A stretch of DNA of 17,613 nucleotides from Bacteroidales bacterium UBA1215 (GTDB lineage Bacteria > Bacteroidota > Bacteroidia > Bacteroidales > WCHB1-69). The notes below the pieces were generated by a model. It had not been told where the DNA came from, ran no database searches, and was given only the letters and a program-made list of their open reading frames with translations. This document shows positions 1-6,346 of the stretch, in pieces. The position numbers were made by a program, and so were the translations under genes. Location: positions 1-17,613 of the forward strand of contig DBXJ01000025.1 in NCBI GenBank assembly GCA_002309475.1, written 5' to 3'. Positions within the stretch are counted from its first letter, which is position 1; every line of letters begins with the position of its first letter.

Positions 1-549
1 AAGATAATTTTCTGTTATATTTTTCTATTATGCTGTCATGCTTTATGTATGGGGCAAAACAAAGACAACATTCTTTTGAAATACAATTTGGCAAAGGAGG
101 AATTTAAAAATATAGATAAAGAGATTATGTTTCCATCAAAAAGTCTTCAAAATAGAAATTATAGAAAAATTATACATTATGATACAGCATTCTCTCAATT
201 AGATACTTTATTCATCGTTTTGCCTGATAATAGAAAATATGAAAAACAAAGGGTTGTTAATGTTGTGCATACGAGTGGTATTTCCAATATAAAGAAAATA
301 TACTGTTCCAAACTATTATATCACTTCATGATTTCTCATCGCATAGATGGTACAAAAAAAAGATTTGTTCAATCGATACCCATTCAAACAGATAAAAGGA
401 TAGTTGTATTAAAATGTAATTGGCATACGCTGGTATTTGAAAAGGAAGAAGGTAATCAGTATGAATTAAAAAATATGGAGAAAGAGGGTTTTAACGACTA
501 TGTTAATAAATTTAATGGCACACAAGATTCGGACAACAATGATAAATAA
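1..549 (+). CDS. Secreted protein of unknown function, 5' truncated by window edge
   Basis: The first ATG in this frame is at 49, but the frame is open without a stop back to base 1. The residues encoded there, KIIFCYIFLLCCHALC, form a hydrophobic stretch that looks like the core of a signal peptide, so the real start probably lies just left of the window and the ATG at 49 is internal. The mature part (about 165 residues) is hydrophilic, rich in Lys, Asn and Asp, and has no motif I recognise. It contains a segment with alternating hydrophobic residues (SQLDTLFIVLPDN) followed by basic patches, and ends in an acidic and polar tail (GTQDSDNNDK). No transmembrane segment follows the leader, so a periplasmic or outer-membrane-associated product is likely. 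Cysteines at the end of the leader leave lipoprotein processing possible, but no clean lipobox is visible. Function unknown. Confidence 0.7.
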   Translation, partial: KIIFCYIFLLCCHALCMGQNKDNILLKYNLAKEEFKNIDKEIMFPSKSLQNRNYRKIIHYDTAFSQLDTLFIVLPDNRKYEKQRVVNVVHTSGISNIKKIYCSKLLYHFMISHRIDGTKKRFVQSIPIQTDKRIVVLKCNWHTLVFEKEEGNQYELKNMEKEGFNDYVNKFNGTQDSDNNDK

Positions 550-596
550 ATAGTTTTGTTGTTGAATCCATAAAGTTTTTTTGCTATGGAATAAAA

Positions 597-626
597 TTTG
601 CAATTAAAAAAAAAGTGTTATCTTTG
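597..626 (+). promoter_or_regulatory. Bacteroidetes-type promoter for the DUF4412-like gene
   Basis: A TTTG element at 597-600 is followed after 18 bases by TATCTTTG at 619-626. This fits the Bacteroidetes primary-sigma consensus (TTTG, about 19 bases, TAnnTTTG). It lies 27 bases before the ATG at 654 and overlaps an apparent in-frame ATG at 615, which argues that 615 is not the translation start. Confidence 0.7.
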
Positions 627-653
627 CATTTTAAAACTAAAATATATTTTGAC

Positions 654-1358
654 ATGAAGAAAAGAATTTTTACCACAATCGTTGCCCTTATAGCAGTAAT
701 GATTGGCACCAACGTACAAGCACAAAAGCAAGCAAAACCTACCAGTTGCCAAGTGAAATTTTCTCTTAAATACGAAGGAGAGTACGATCCTCAAACAAAA
801 GCTCAAAAGCCTACAGAACAAATCTACACTATTTTTGGCAATAAAACCAAATACAATATGAATTTAGGCATTTCAGTTGTTGTCATTACAGACGGCGATG
901 CCACAAAAATGGTTCAATTATTTGATTATCCGGGCATGCCATTTGCTATTGTTAGAGAAAAAGACCAAGTAGAAGAAATATTTGCAGGCACTTCGTTTAA
1001 ATATGAAAAAAACGGCCAAACAAAAAATATTTGTGGCTATGAATGTACAGGCTATAACTATTCTGTGTATTCAGAAGACAGCGAAGACCCTGTTGCAACA
1101 GGGGTGGTATATACCACTACTGCCATCGGCACTTCTTCCGCCATCAACTTTATGACATTTCCTAATTTAGAGGGATATCCTCTCTATTCGGAACAAACAT
1201 CTACCAAATCCGGCAACAAAACTATTAGAGAAGCTGTTGAAATAAAGAAAGCCAAAGCCAATGCCGGTGCATTTTTGATTCCTGAAAACTACAAAATTCT
1301 TTCCGACGAAGAAATTGAATCACTCTTCGGCGGCAGTGATGACGAGGATGAATTTTAA
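654..1358 (+). CDS. Secreted DUF4412-like protein
   Basis: The product is 234 residues with a clear Sec signal peptide (basic MKKR, hydrophobic core, cleavage near VQA-Q at residues 23-24), so it is probably periplasmic or outer-membrane-associated. The start at 654 is chosen over the longer frame from 615 because only 654 gives a signal peptide, and the promoter -7 box lies between the two. After the leader there is a beta-rich region (QVKFSLKYEGEY, YTIFGNKTKYNMN) and, near the end, a GAFLIPENYKILS segment. This resembles the 'iPxGYk' ending of DUF4412-type proteins common in Bacteroidetes. The protein ends in a very acidic tail (GGSDDEDEF). Two cysteines in a CGYEC arrangement sit mid-protein. 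The gene stands alone, with its own promoter and a strong terminator. Family assignment is from pattern memory; the molecular role is unknown. Confidence 0.75.
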   Translation: MKKRIFTTIVALIAVMIGTNVQAQKQAKPTSCQVKFSLKYEGEYDPQTKAQKPTEQIYTIFGNKTKYNMNLGISVVVITDGDATKMVQLFDYPGMPFAIVREKDQVEEIFAGTSFKYEKNGQTKNICGYECTGYNYSVYSEDSEDPVATGVVYTTTAIGTSSAINFMTFPNLEGYPLYSEQTSTKSGNKTIREAVEIKKAKANAGAFLIPENYKILSDEEIESLFGGSDDEDEF

Positions 1359-1380
1359 TAAAATTGACAAAATATTACAA

Positions 1381-1411
1381 AAAACACCTATTTTTGATAG
1401 GTGTTTTTTTT
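1381..1411 (+). terminator. Rho-independent terminator after the DUF4412-like gene
   Basis: A perfect 10-bp stem (AAAACACCTA at 1381-1390 pairing with TAGGTGTTTT at 1398-1407) encloses a 7-base loop, and the T run continues to 1411. It starts 22 bases after the stop codon of the preceding gene. The A run ahead of the stem could support weaker activity on the other strand, but no minus-strand gene ends here. Confidence 0.85.
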
Positions 1412-1429
1412 CATTAAAAACGACTTCAG

Positions 1430-2194
1430 ATGTTTATTGACACACACGCTCATATCTATCTGGAAGATTTTGACAAAGATAGAGAACAGATATTGGAAGA
1501 ATGCCGGCAAACGGGTGTAGAAAAACTCTTGCTACCCAATATCAATGAGGAATCTGTCAAGCCCATGTTGCAAGTTTGTGCATCCTACCCCGACATGTGC
1601 TTCCCGATGATAGGTTTGCACCCATGTGATGTCAAAGAAGACTATAAAGAAGTGCTGCAAAGAATGTTCGCCTTATTTTCACAACACCCGTTTATTGCTG
1701 TTGGCGAAGTGGGAATAGACTTATATTGGGAACAAAAATATATCAACGAACAAAAAGACGCTTTAAGAATACAAATTGCCTTTGCTATTGAACATCATTT
1801 ACCCGTTATTATTCACAAACGGCAATCATACTACGAGGTGATGGCTGTTTTGGATGAATTTAAAGGTGAAAAGTTAAGTGGTATCTTTCATTGCTATTCC
1901 GGCAGTGTTGACCATGCCGAAGAAATTATCTCCAGAGGATTTTTGTTGGGTTTTGGCGGCACCACCACCTATAAGAGTGCCCAATTGGACAAAATTCTCC
2001 CTTATATTTCTTTGGAGCATATTGTCTTGGAAACCGATTGTCCTTATTTGACACCTGTTCCCTATCGCGGACAAAGAAACAAAAGCAGTTATATTCCATT
2101 GATAGCACAAAGAATTGCAGACATCAAGCAAGTTGACATTCAAACAATTGAAGAAGCCACGACTAACAATGCTAAACAATTATTCAAGATATGA
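1430..2194 (+). CDS. tatD: TatD family metal-dependent hydrolase (DNase-like)
   Basis: The product is 254 residues, the usual length for the TatD family of TIM-barrel, two-metal hydrolases, which have 3'-5' DNase activity in characterised members and act in the cytoplasm. The expected metal ligands are present in order: H6 and H8 in DTHAH, E93 in GEVGID, H129 in IIHKR, H154 in FHCYSG and D203 in ETDCPYLTP. The following PYRGQRN segment is also characteristic of the family. The gene starts only 18 bases after a terminator. Its last codons overlap the next gene's ATG by four bases (ATGA), indicating translational coupling with the asparaginase. The biological substrate cannot be told from sequence, since TatD, YcfH and YjjV paralogues look alike. 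Confidence 0.93.
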   Translation: MFIDTHAHIYLEDFDKDREQILEECRQTGVEKLLLPNINEESVKPMLQVCASYPDMCFPMIGLHPCDVKEDYKEVLQRMFALFSQHPFIAVGEVGIDLYWEQKYINEQKDALRIQIAFAIEHHLPVIIHKRQSYYEVMAVLDEFKGEKLSGIFHCYSGSVDHAEEIISRGFLLGFGGTTTYKSAQLDKILPYISLEHIVLETDCPYLTPVPYRGQRNKSSYIPLIAQRIADIKQVDIQTIEEATTNNAKQLFKI

Positions 2195-3225
2195 GTAAGC
2201 CGAAAATTTTAGTTATTTACACCGGTGGCACCATCGGTATGATACAAGATGAAACAACAGGTAGTTTGAAACCTTTTGATTTTCATAATATTTACGACCA
2301 AATTCCAAGGTTGGCATTTTACAAAATCGACATTGACACCTATTCTTTTCAAAAGCCGATAGATTCTTCTGACATGAATCCATTATTTTGGAAAGACATT
2401 GCCGACAAAATCATAGAAAACTATCATCTTTACGACGGATTTGTCATTTTGCACGGCACCGACACCATGGGATATAGTGCGTCTGCTTTGAGTTTTATGT
2501 TCAAGAATTTGTCCAAACCTATCATTTTCACCGGCTCACAATTGCCATTAGGCATTGCCAGAACTGACGGCAGAAACAATATTATCAATGCCATTGAAAT
2601 GGCGGCTGCCAAAGATGAAAATGGTCAAGCCATGGTGCCGGAAGTTACTATTTGCTTTGAAAACCAGCTATATAGAGGCAATCGGACGCATAAGAACAAT
2701 GCGGAAGATTTCAATGCATTTGCTTCTCCAAACTATCCTATGTTGGCACGCATTGGTGTAGATATTAAATATTACAAAGAAAATATCTATGTTCCGAATG
2801 GTCAACCGACCAGTGTTTGCACGGATATGGACACCAATATTGCCATTTTGAAATTGTTTCCGGGTATCAATGAAGCAACTGTATCTGCCATTTTGAACAT
2901 AGAAGGACTAAAAGGCGTTGTCATGGAGACCTATGGTTCCGGCAATGCCAGCCAATCGCAATGGTTTACAGATGAATTGCAGCAAGCCGTCAACAAAGGC
3001 ATTATCATTATGGATGTCACCCAGTGTAAAGGAGGAGGGAGTGTCAATATAGGCAAATATGAATCCAGTTTACACCTTGGAAAGTTAGGAATTGTCAGCG
3101 GATATGACATTATTACTGAGACTGCAATCACTAAAATGATGCACTTATTTGGAACAGAAACTGACAATAAAAAAATTAAATATCTGTTATCCAAATCATT
3201 ACGAGGCGAAATGACTGTTGAATAA
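2191..3225 (+). CDS. ansA: Type I (cytoplasmic) L-asparaginase
   Basis: This enzyme hydrolyses L-asparagine to aspartate and ammonia. The product is 344 residues with no signal peptide, which matches the cytoplasmic AnsA type. The N-terminal nucleophile motif is YTGGTIGM, with the catalytic Thr at residue 14. The second active-site motif, HGTDTM, places Thr90-Asp91, and the catalytic Lys is K168 in NRTHKNN. Substrate-binding residues are expected around S60-D61 (DSSDMNP), and FTGSQLPLGIARTDGR (about 113-128) is the type I signature region. The gene begins inside the end of tatD (ATGA overlap) and so belongs to the same operon. No terminator hairpin follows; the next element is a tRNA about 80 bases downstream. 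Assignment to the family is firm, while the kinetic type (high- or low-affinity) is inferred from the absence of an export signal. Confidence 0.94.
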   Translation: MSKPKILVIYTGGTIGMIQDETTGSLKPFDFHNIYDQIPRLAFYKIDIDTYSFQKPIDSSDMNPLFWKDIADKIIENYHLYDGFVILHGTDTMGYSASALSFMFKNLSKPIIFTGSQLPLGIARTDGRNNIINAIEMAAAKDENGQAMVPEVTICFENQLYRGNRTHKNNAEDFNAFASPNYPMLARIGVDIKYYKENIYVPNGQPTSVCTDMDTNIAILKLFPGINEATVSAILNIEGLKGVVMETYGSGNASQSQWFTDELQQAVNKGIIIMDVTQCKGGGSVNIGKYESSLHLGKLGIVSGYDIITETAITKMMHLFGTETDNKKIKYLLSKSLRGEMTVE

Positions 3226-3251
3226 ATTTTCAAAAAAAATTGAAAAAGTTA

Positions 3252-3279
3252 TTGTTTTTTTTAGTAATTTAGCACTTTG
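3252..3279 (+). promoter_or_regulatory. Possible promoter of tRNA-Ser and perhaps the exb operon
   Basis: TTG at 3252-3254 is followed by GCACTTTG at 3272-3279. The -7 box keeps the CTTTG half but lacks the leading TA. It lies 25 bases ahead of the mature tRNA 5' end. No better TAnnTTTG box occurs between the asparaginase stop and the exbB start. Confidence 0.4.
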
Positions 3280-3304
3280 AAAAATGCTTCAAAAAAAGCT
3301 TGAG

Positions 3305-3392
3305 GGAGAGGTGTCCGAGTGGTCGAAGGAGCACGCCTGGAAAGTGTGTAAACGCCGAAAGCGTTTCCAGGGTTCGAATCCCTGTCTCTCCG
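3305..3392 (+). tRNA. tRNA-Ser, anticodon GGA
   Basis: The 88-base sequence folds as a class II tRNA. The 7-bp acceptor stem pairs GGAGAGG (3305-3311) with TCTCTCC (3385-3391), with one G-U pair, and the discriminator is G3392. The anticodon stem is 3332-3336 with 3344-3348, and the loop CTGGAAA places GGA at 3339-3341, which reads UCC and UCU. A long variable arm (AAACGC / GCGTTT around a CGAAA loop) is typical of serine tRNAs. The T arm is CAGGG-TTCGAAT-CCCTG (3368-3384). The CCA end is not encoded; the sequence continues CAC. Confidence 0.97.
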
Positions 3393-3469
3393 CACTTTTA
3401 AGAAACAAATAAAAAGAAAATAAATAAAATAAATTAAAATACTTAATATCAATTCAAAGAAAGAATAAT

Positions 3470-4285
3470 ATGAAAAAGTTATTAACGATTTTGGCACTAG
3501 CCGGATTTATGACCTTCGGTTTGAACAATGTTGTGATGGCACAAGATGCTACAGAAACAACTGAACAAGAACAAGTTGCAGCAACAGACCAAGTTGCAGC
3601 TCCTGAGGCAACAACCAACATGGATGTTGAAGAAGAAGTAGTTAAAACCAAATCATTCCACCAAGTATTAAAAGACAAATTTATTGAAGGTGGTGCAGGT
3701 TTTATGACTCCTATCTTGATAGTTCTTATTTTAGGTTTAGCATTAATTATTGAAAGAATTATATATCTTAACCTATCAACAACCGACACAAACAAATTAT
3801 TAAAAGGTATTGAAGAAGCATTAGCAAAAGGAGATATTGGTGGAGCAAAAGAACTTTGCAGAAATACAAGAGGTCCTGTTGCCAGCGTTTTCTATCAAGG
3901 ATTAGATCGCTACAATGAAGGTATTGAATCAATTGAAAAAGCAGTTGTTTCTTATGGTGGTGTTCAAACAGCACGTTTGGAATCAAATATGTCTTGGATA
4001 GGATTTTTCATTGCAGTTGCTCCATCTTTAGGATTCTTGGGAACAGTTGTTGGTATGGTACAAGCATTTGACGATATTGAAAAAGCAGGTGATATCAGCC
4101 CGACTATTGTTGCCGGCGGTATGAAAGTAGCTTTGATTACTACCGTAACAGGTTTGATAGTTGCTATCATTCTTCAAGTTTTCTATTCTTATTTAGTATC
4201 TAAAATTGATAGTTTGACAACATCTATGGAAGATGCTACTATCACTTATATGGATATTATAGTTGCAAGTCATAGAAACAAATAA
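3470..4285 (+). CDS. exbB: MotA/TolQ/ExbB-family proton channel subunit
   Basis: The product is 271 residues of an inner-membrane proton-channel subunit that, with ExbD partners, converts proton motive force into work at the outer membrane (TonB- or Tol-type). Residues 1-24 form a signal-peptide-like leader (MKKLLTILALAGFM, then VVMAQD). It is followed by an acidic, low-complexity segment (about 25-58, rich in Glu, Thr, Ala) before the conserved core. Core membrane segments are at about 80-100, 176-198 and 217-242, the last two carrying the family motifs APSLGFLGTVVGMVQAF and AGGMKVALITTVTGL. The leader plus periplasmic extension resembles ExbB rather than TolQ and makes it longer than the usual 220-240 residues. 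The gene begins 77 bases after the tRNA with no recognisable promoter between. It leads a cluster with a four-TM protein and two ExbD genes. No TonB gene is nearby, so the partner is not known. Confidence 0.92.
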   Translation: MKKLLTILALAGFMTFGLNNVVMAQDATETTEQEQVAATDQVAAPEATTNMDVEEEVVKTKSFHQVLKDKFIEGGAGFMTPILIVLILGLALIIERIIYLNLSTTDTNKLLKGIEEALAKGDIGGAKELCRNTRGPVASVFYQGLDRYNEGIESIEKAVVSYGGVQTARLESNMSWIGFFIAVAPSLGFLGTVVGMVQAFDDIEKAGDISPTIVAGGMKVALITTVTGLIVAIILQVFYSYLVSKIDSLTTSMEDATITYMDIIVASHRNK

Positions 4286-4312
4286 TAATCATAAACCTTC
4301 AAAACAATAACG

Positions 4313-4735
4313 ATGAATAGTAGTTTATTAAAAAGAATAACGAATATTGCCGTAATAGCCTTGGCTGCAATAGGCATTGTATTTGCGTTTGCATTCATCG
4401 CCGGCATGAATTCCGGGTTAGATATTAGTTTCTATTTGGTTTATGTAATGATTTTTTTAGTTGCATTAATTATTATAGGATTTACTATAGCACAGATAGT
4501 ATCTACACGGCAATCTCTCATTCGTACATTAATATTACTTGGAGTTGCATTAGTAATTATTTTACTTGCATTTTTGATTGCTCCAAGTGAATTAAGCGAA
4601 GTTGCACAACGTGTAGGCGTATCCACAGGTGTATACAAATGGGCAGGCACCCTTATGAATATCACCTATATTATGTTTTTCGGTGTTATAATAGCACTAA
4701 TAGGATCTCTTATTTATACCAAAATTAAAAAATAG
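4313..4735 (+). CDS. Four-TM membrane protein of unknown function in exb cluster
   Basis: The product is 140 residues, almost entirely membrane-embedded. Four predicted transmembrane helices lie at about 11-31, 40-63, 71-90 and 113-136, with a basic N-terminus (LLKR) and C-terminus (YTKIKK). By the positive-inside rule both ends should be cytoplasmic. The loop between helices 3 and 4 (PSELSEVAQRVGVSTG) is the only sizeable soluble part and should face the periplasm. I do not recognise a named domain and see no acidic residue within a helix that would suggest an ion pathway. The gene sits 27 bases after exbB and 9 bases before the first exbD, inside what must be one transcript, so a role in assembling or regulating the channel is a reasonable inference. 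I recall similar small membrane proteins at this place in other Bacteroidetes, but cannot verify that here. Confidence 0.85.
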   Translation: MNSSLLKRITNIAVIALAAIGIVFAFAFIAGMNSGLDISFYLVYVMIFLVALIIIGFTIAQIVSTRQSLIRTLILLGVALVIILLAFLIAPSELSEVAQRVGVSTGVYKWAGTLMNITYIMFFGVIIALIGSLIYTKIKK

Positions 4736-4744
4736 TAATTAGTT

Positions 4745-5323
4745 ATGGCAAGAAAAACACCTGGATTGAATACAGGATCAATGGCGGACATATCCTTCTT
4801 GCTGTTGACGTTCTTCCTTCTTACCTCTTCTATCAATACAGATCAGGGTATTCAAAGAAGGTTGCCGCCACCACTACGAGGTGATGAAAAACCGCCAAAA
4901 GTAAATGAACGTAACGTGCTTCAAATATTGGTGAACATGTACGACCAACTCTTGGTCAATGGTGAACCTATGAATGATGTTAGAGAATTAAAAGGACGTA
5001 CTAGAGAATTTATTACCAACCCTTCTAATGATCCAAACCTTTCAGAAAATGAACCTAAATACATAGAAGAACTCGGAAAAGCAGCTGTAGTTTCAAAAGG
5101 AGTGGTTTCTATTCAAAGCGATAGAGGAACATCTTATGAAATGTATATCAAAGTACAAAATCAATTAGCTGAAGCATTTGACGAAATTAGAAACGAACGT
5201 TCTCAACAGGAATACGGAAAATCGTTTGATAATCTGAATGATGAACAACGTAAGATTATTCAAAAAATTGTTCCTATTAGTATATCCGAAGCAGAACCAT
5301 CAAATTATGGAGGGAAAAAGTAA
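4745..5323 (+). CDS. exbD: ExbD/TolR-family protein, long form with insert (first copy)
   Basis: The product is 192 residues, longer than the usual 130-145 of ExbD. A short cytoplasmic N-terminus (MARKTPGLNTGSMAD) leads into a single transmembrane helix (about 15-31, ISFLLLTFFLLTSSI). The conserved proton-carrying Asp is D15 at its start, the equivalent of D25 in E. coli ExbD. A Pro-rich, basic periplasmic linker (RRLPPPLRG, 38-46) precedes the periplasmic domain (NVLQILVNMYDQLLVNGEP... and VVSIQSDRGTSYEMYIKVQNQL). The extra length comes from a charged insert at about 91-112 and a roughly 40-residue C-terminal extension. The stop overlaps the next ATG by one base (TAATG), indicating coupling with the second exbD. 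Family is certain; partner and cargo are unknown. Confidence 0.92.
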   Translation: MARKTPGLNTGSMADISFLLLTFFLLTSSINTDQGIQRRLPPPLRGDEKPPKVNERNVLQILVNMYDQLLVNGEPMNDVRELKGRTREFITNPSNDPNLSENEPKYIEELGKAAVVSKGVVSIQSDRGTSYEMYIKVQNQLAEAFDEIRNERSQQEYGKSFDNLNDEQRKIIQKIVPISISEAEPSNYGGKK

Positions 5324-5802
5324 TGTCAAGATTTAAAAAAGAAGGCAAACAAACAGTCCCTGAACTGAACATGGGTTCAATGTCAGATATTATCTTCATG
5401 TTCTTATTCTTCTTTATGGTAATCACCACAATGAGAGAATCTTCATTGTTCGTAAAAATTACCGTTCCTGCAGCCACTTCTGTACAAAAATTGGAGAAGA
5501 AATCTTTGGTAGCAAATATCAATGTCGGCGCACCAAACTCAAAAGAACTTTTGAAGAAATTAGGACCGGAACCTCGTATTCAACTTAATGACCAATTTGC
5601 TGAAGTTTCCAATATTATAGAATTTGTTGAAGCTGAAAAACAAGTTCGTAATGAAGCTGACAGAAACATTATGACATGGTCGTTGAAAGTTGACAAAAAC
5701 GTAAAAATGGGTATTGTTACAGACATCAAACAAGAATTGCGAAAAGCAAGTGCTTTCAAAGTAAATTACTCTACTTCCAAACAAGCACCTGAACGCAAAT
5801 AA
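5323..5802 (+). CDS. exbD: ExbD/TolR-family protein (second copy)
   Basis: The product is 159 residues and clearly different in sequence from its upstream partner. The cytoplasmic N-terminus (PELNMGSMSD) carries the conserved motif ahead of one transmembrane helix (about 23-38, IIFMFLFFFMVITTM), with the proton-relay Asp at D22. The periplasmic part has a VKITVPAATSV segment, a predicted sheet (LVANINVG, PRIQLNDQFAEV) and a C-terminal VDKNVKMGIVTDIKQELRKA segment. The latter matches the 'aD..v....v..v...l' helix of the family. ExbD/TolR proteins work as dimers, so two different copies in one operon allow a heterodimer or two alternative channels with the single ExbB. It is the last gene before a strong bidirectional terminator. 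Confidence 0.92.
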   Translation: MSRFKKEGKQTVPELNMGSMSDIIFMFLFFFMVITTMRESSLFVKITVPAATSVQKLEKKSLVANINVGAPNSKELLKKLGPEPRIQLNDQFAEVSNIIEFVEAEKQVRNEADRNIMTWSLKVDKNVKMGIVTDIKQELRKASAFKVNYSTSKQAPERK

Positions 5803-5830
5803 TCGCATAACATTTTATAATGATAAATAT

Positions 5831-5860
5831 AAAGGAGGTTTAAAAACCTCCTTTTTCTTT
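5831..5860. terminator. Bidirectional terminator between exbD and aroK
   Basis: AAAGGAGGTT (5831-5840) pairs with AACCTCCTTT (5845-5854) around a TAAA loop. On the plus strand it is followed by TTTTTCTTTT and terminates the exb operon. On the minus strand the stem contains the last codons and the stop of aroK (stop at 5840-5842), so the same hairpin can end both convergent transcripts. Confidence 0.8.
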
Positions 5861-6346
5861 TATCTCTTGCGCCAATTGCCGAACATTGATATTCACACCT
5901 TGCACTTGCATGTCTGCCTGCATATAATACGGCTCCCGATCACATAACTTTTGCCGGATACAGGCTTGTAGATTCTCCGCTCCTGCCAACAAAGGTCGCT
6001 TATCTACATGATTTTTCACCCTATCGTACAAGGCTTTTTCATTCATGACTATATAAACACTCCAACCATGGGCTTTTATCCATTGCATATTATCATTATA
6101 GCAAGGAGTGCCACCTCCGAGTGCGATAACACAATGCTCAATATGGGCTGTTGCTTGCAGCAATTCCGATTCCTTCTTTCTAAATGCTTCTTCTCCAAAC
6201 TGTTGAAAAAAAGAAGAAATACTCATTCCTGCTTCGTTTTCAAAACAAGTATCTAAATCTAAATACGGCATATTCAACTGCTTGGCTAACTTTTTTGCCA
6301 AAGTTGACTTTCCGCAACCTGAAAATCCTAAAAGATAGATTCTCAT
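5840..6346 (-). CDS. aroK: Shikimate kinase
   Basis: This cytoplasmic enzyme phosphorylates shikimate with ATP in the chorismate pathway. The 168-residue length is typical. The Walker A loop is GFSGCGKST (residues 7-15). The shikimate-binding Asp pair is D30/D32 in YLDLDT, followed by R56 in EEAFRKKE and the GGG motif at 77-79 in ALGGGTP. The lid arginine R117 is in KRPLL, and R137 is in REPYY. All key residues are intact. The start overlaps the stop of the upstream aminotransferase gene by one base (TAATG on the minus strand), so it is translationally coupled as the last gene of the pyrC operon. Its final codons form one arm of the terminator hairpin. No other aromatic-pathway gene is present in the window. 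Confidence 0.95.
   Translation of the reverse strand: MRIYLLGFSGCGKSTLAKKLAKQLNMPYLDLDTCFENEAGMSISSFFQQFGEEAFRKKESELLQATAHIEHCVIALGGGTPCYNDNMQWIKAHGWSVYIVMNEKALYDRVKNHVDKRPLLAGAENLQACIRQKLCDREPYYMQADMQVQGVNINVRQLAQEIKEKGGF

Noticed and set aside
94..101. AAAGGAGG as a ribosome binding site
   Set aside because: It lies inside the first gene, and the next ATG (127) is too far away and in the same frame; it just encodes Lys-Glu-Glu.
615..653. Longer start for the DUF4412-like gene
   Set aside because: The extension covers the promoter -7 box (619-626) and hides the signal peptide that begins at 654.
3261..3497. Minus-strand frame of 78 codons
   Set aside because: It runs antisense through the tRNA-Ser gene and the exbB start; the apparent protein is a by-product of these.
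5832..5838. AAGGAGG as a Shine-Dalgarno for a gene to the right
   Set aside because: It is one arm of the terminator stem and no plus-strand coding frame follows.
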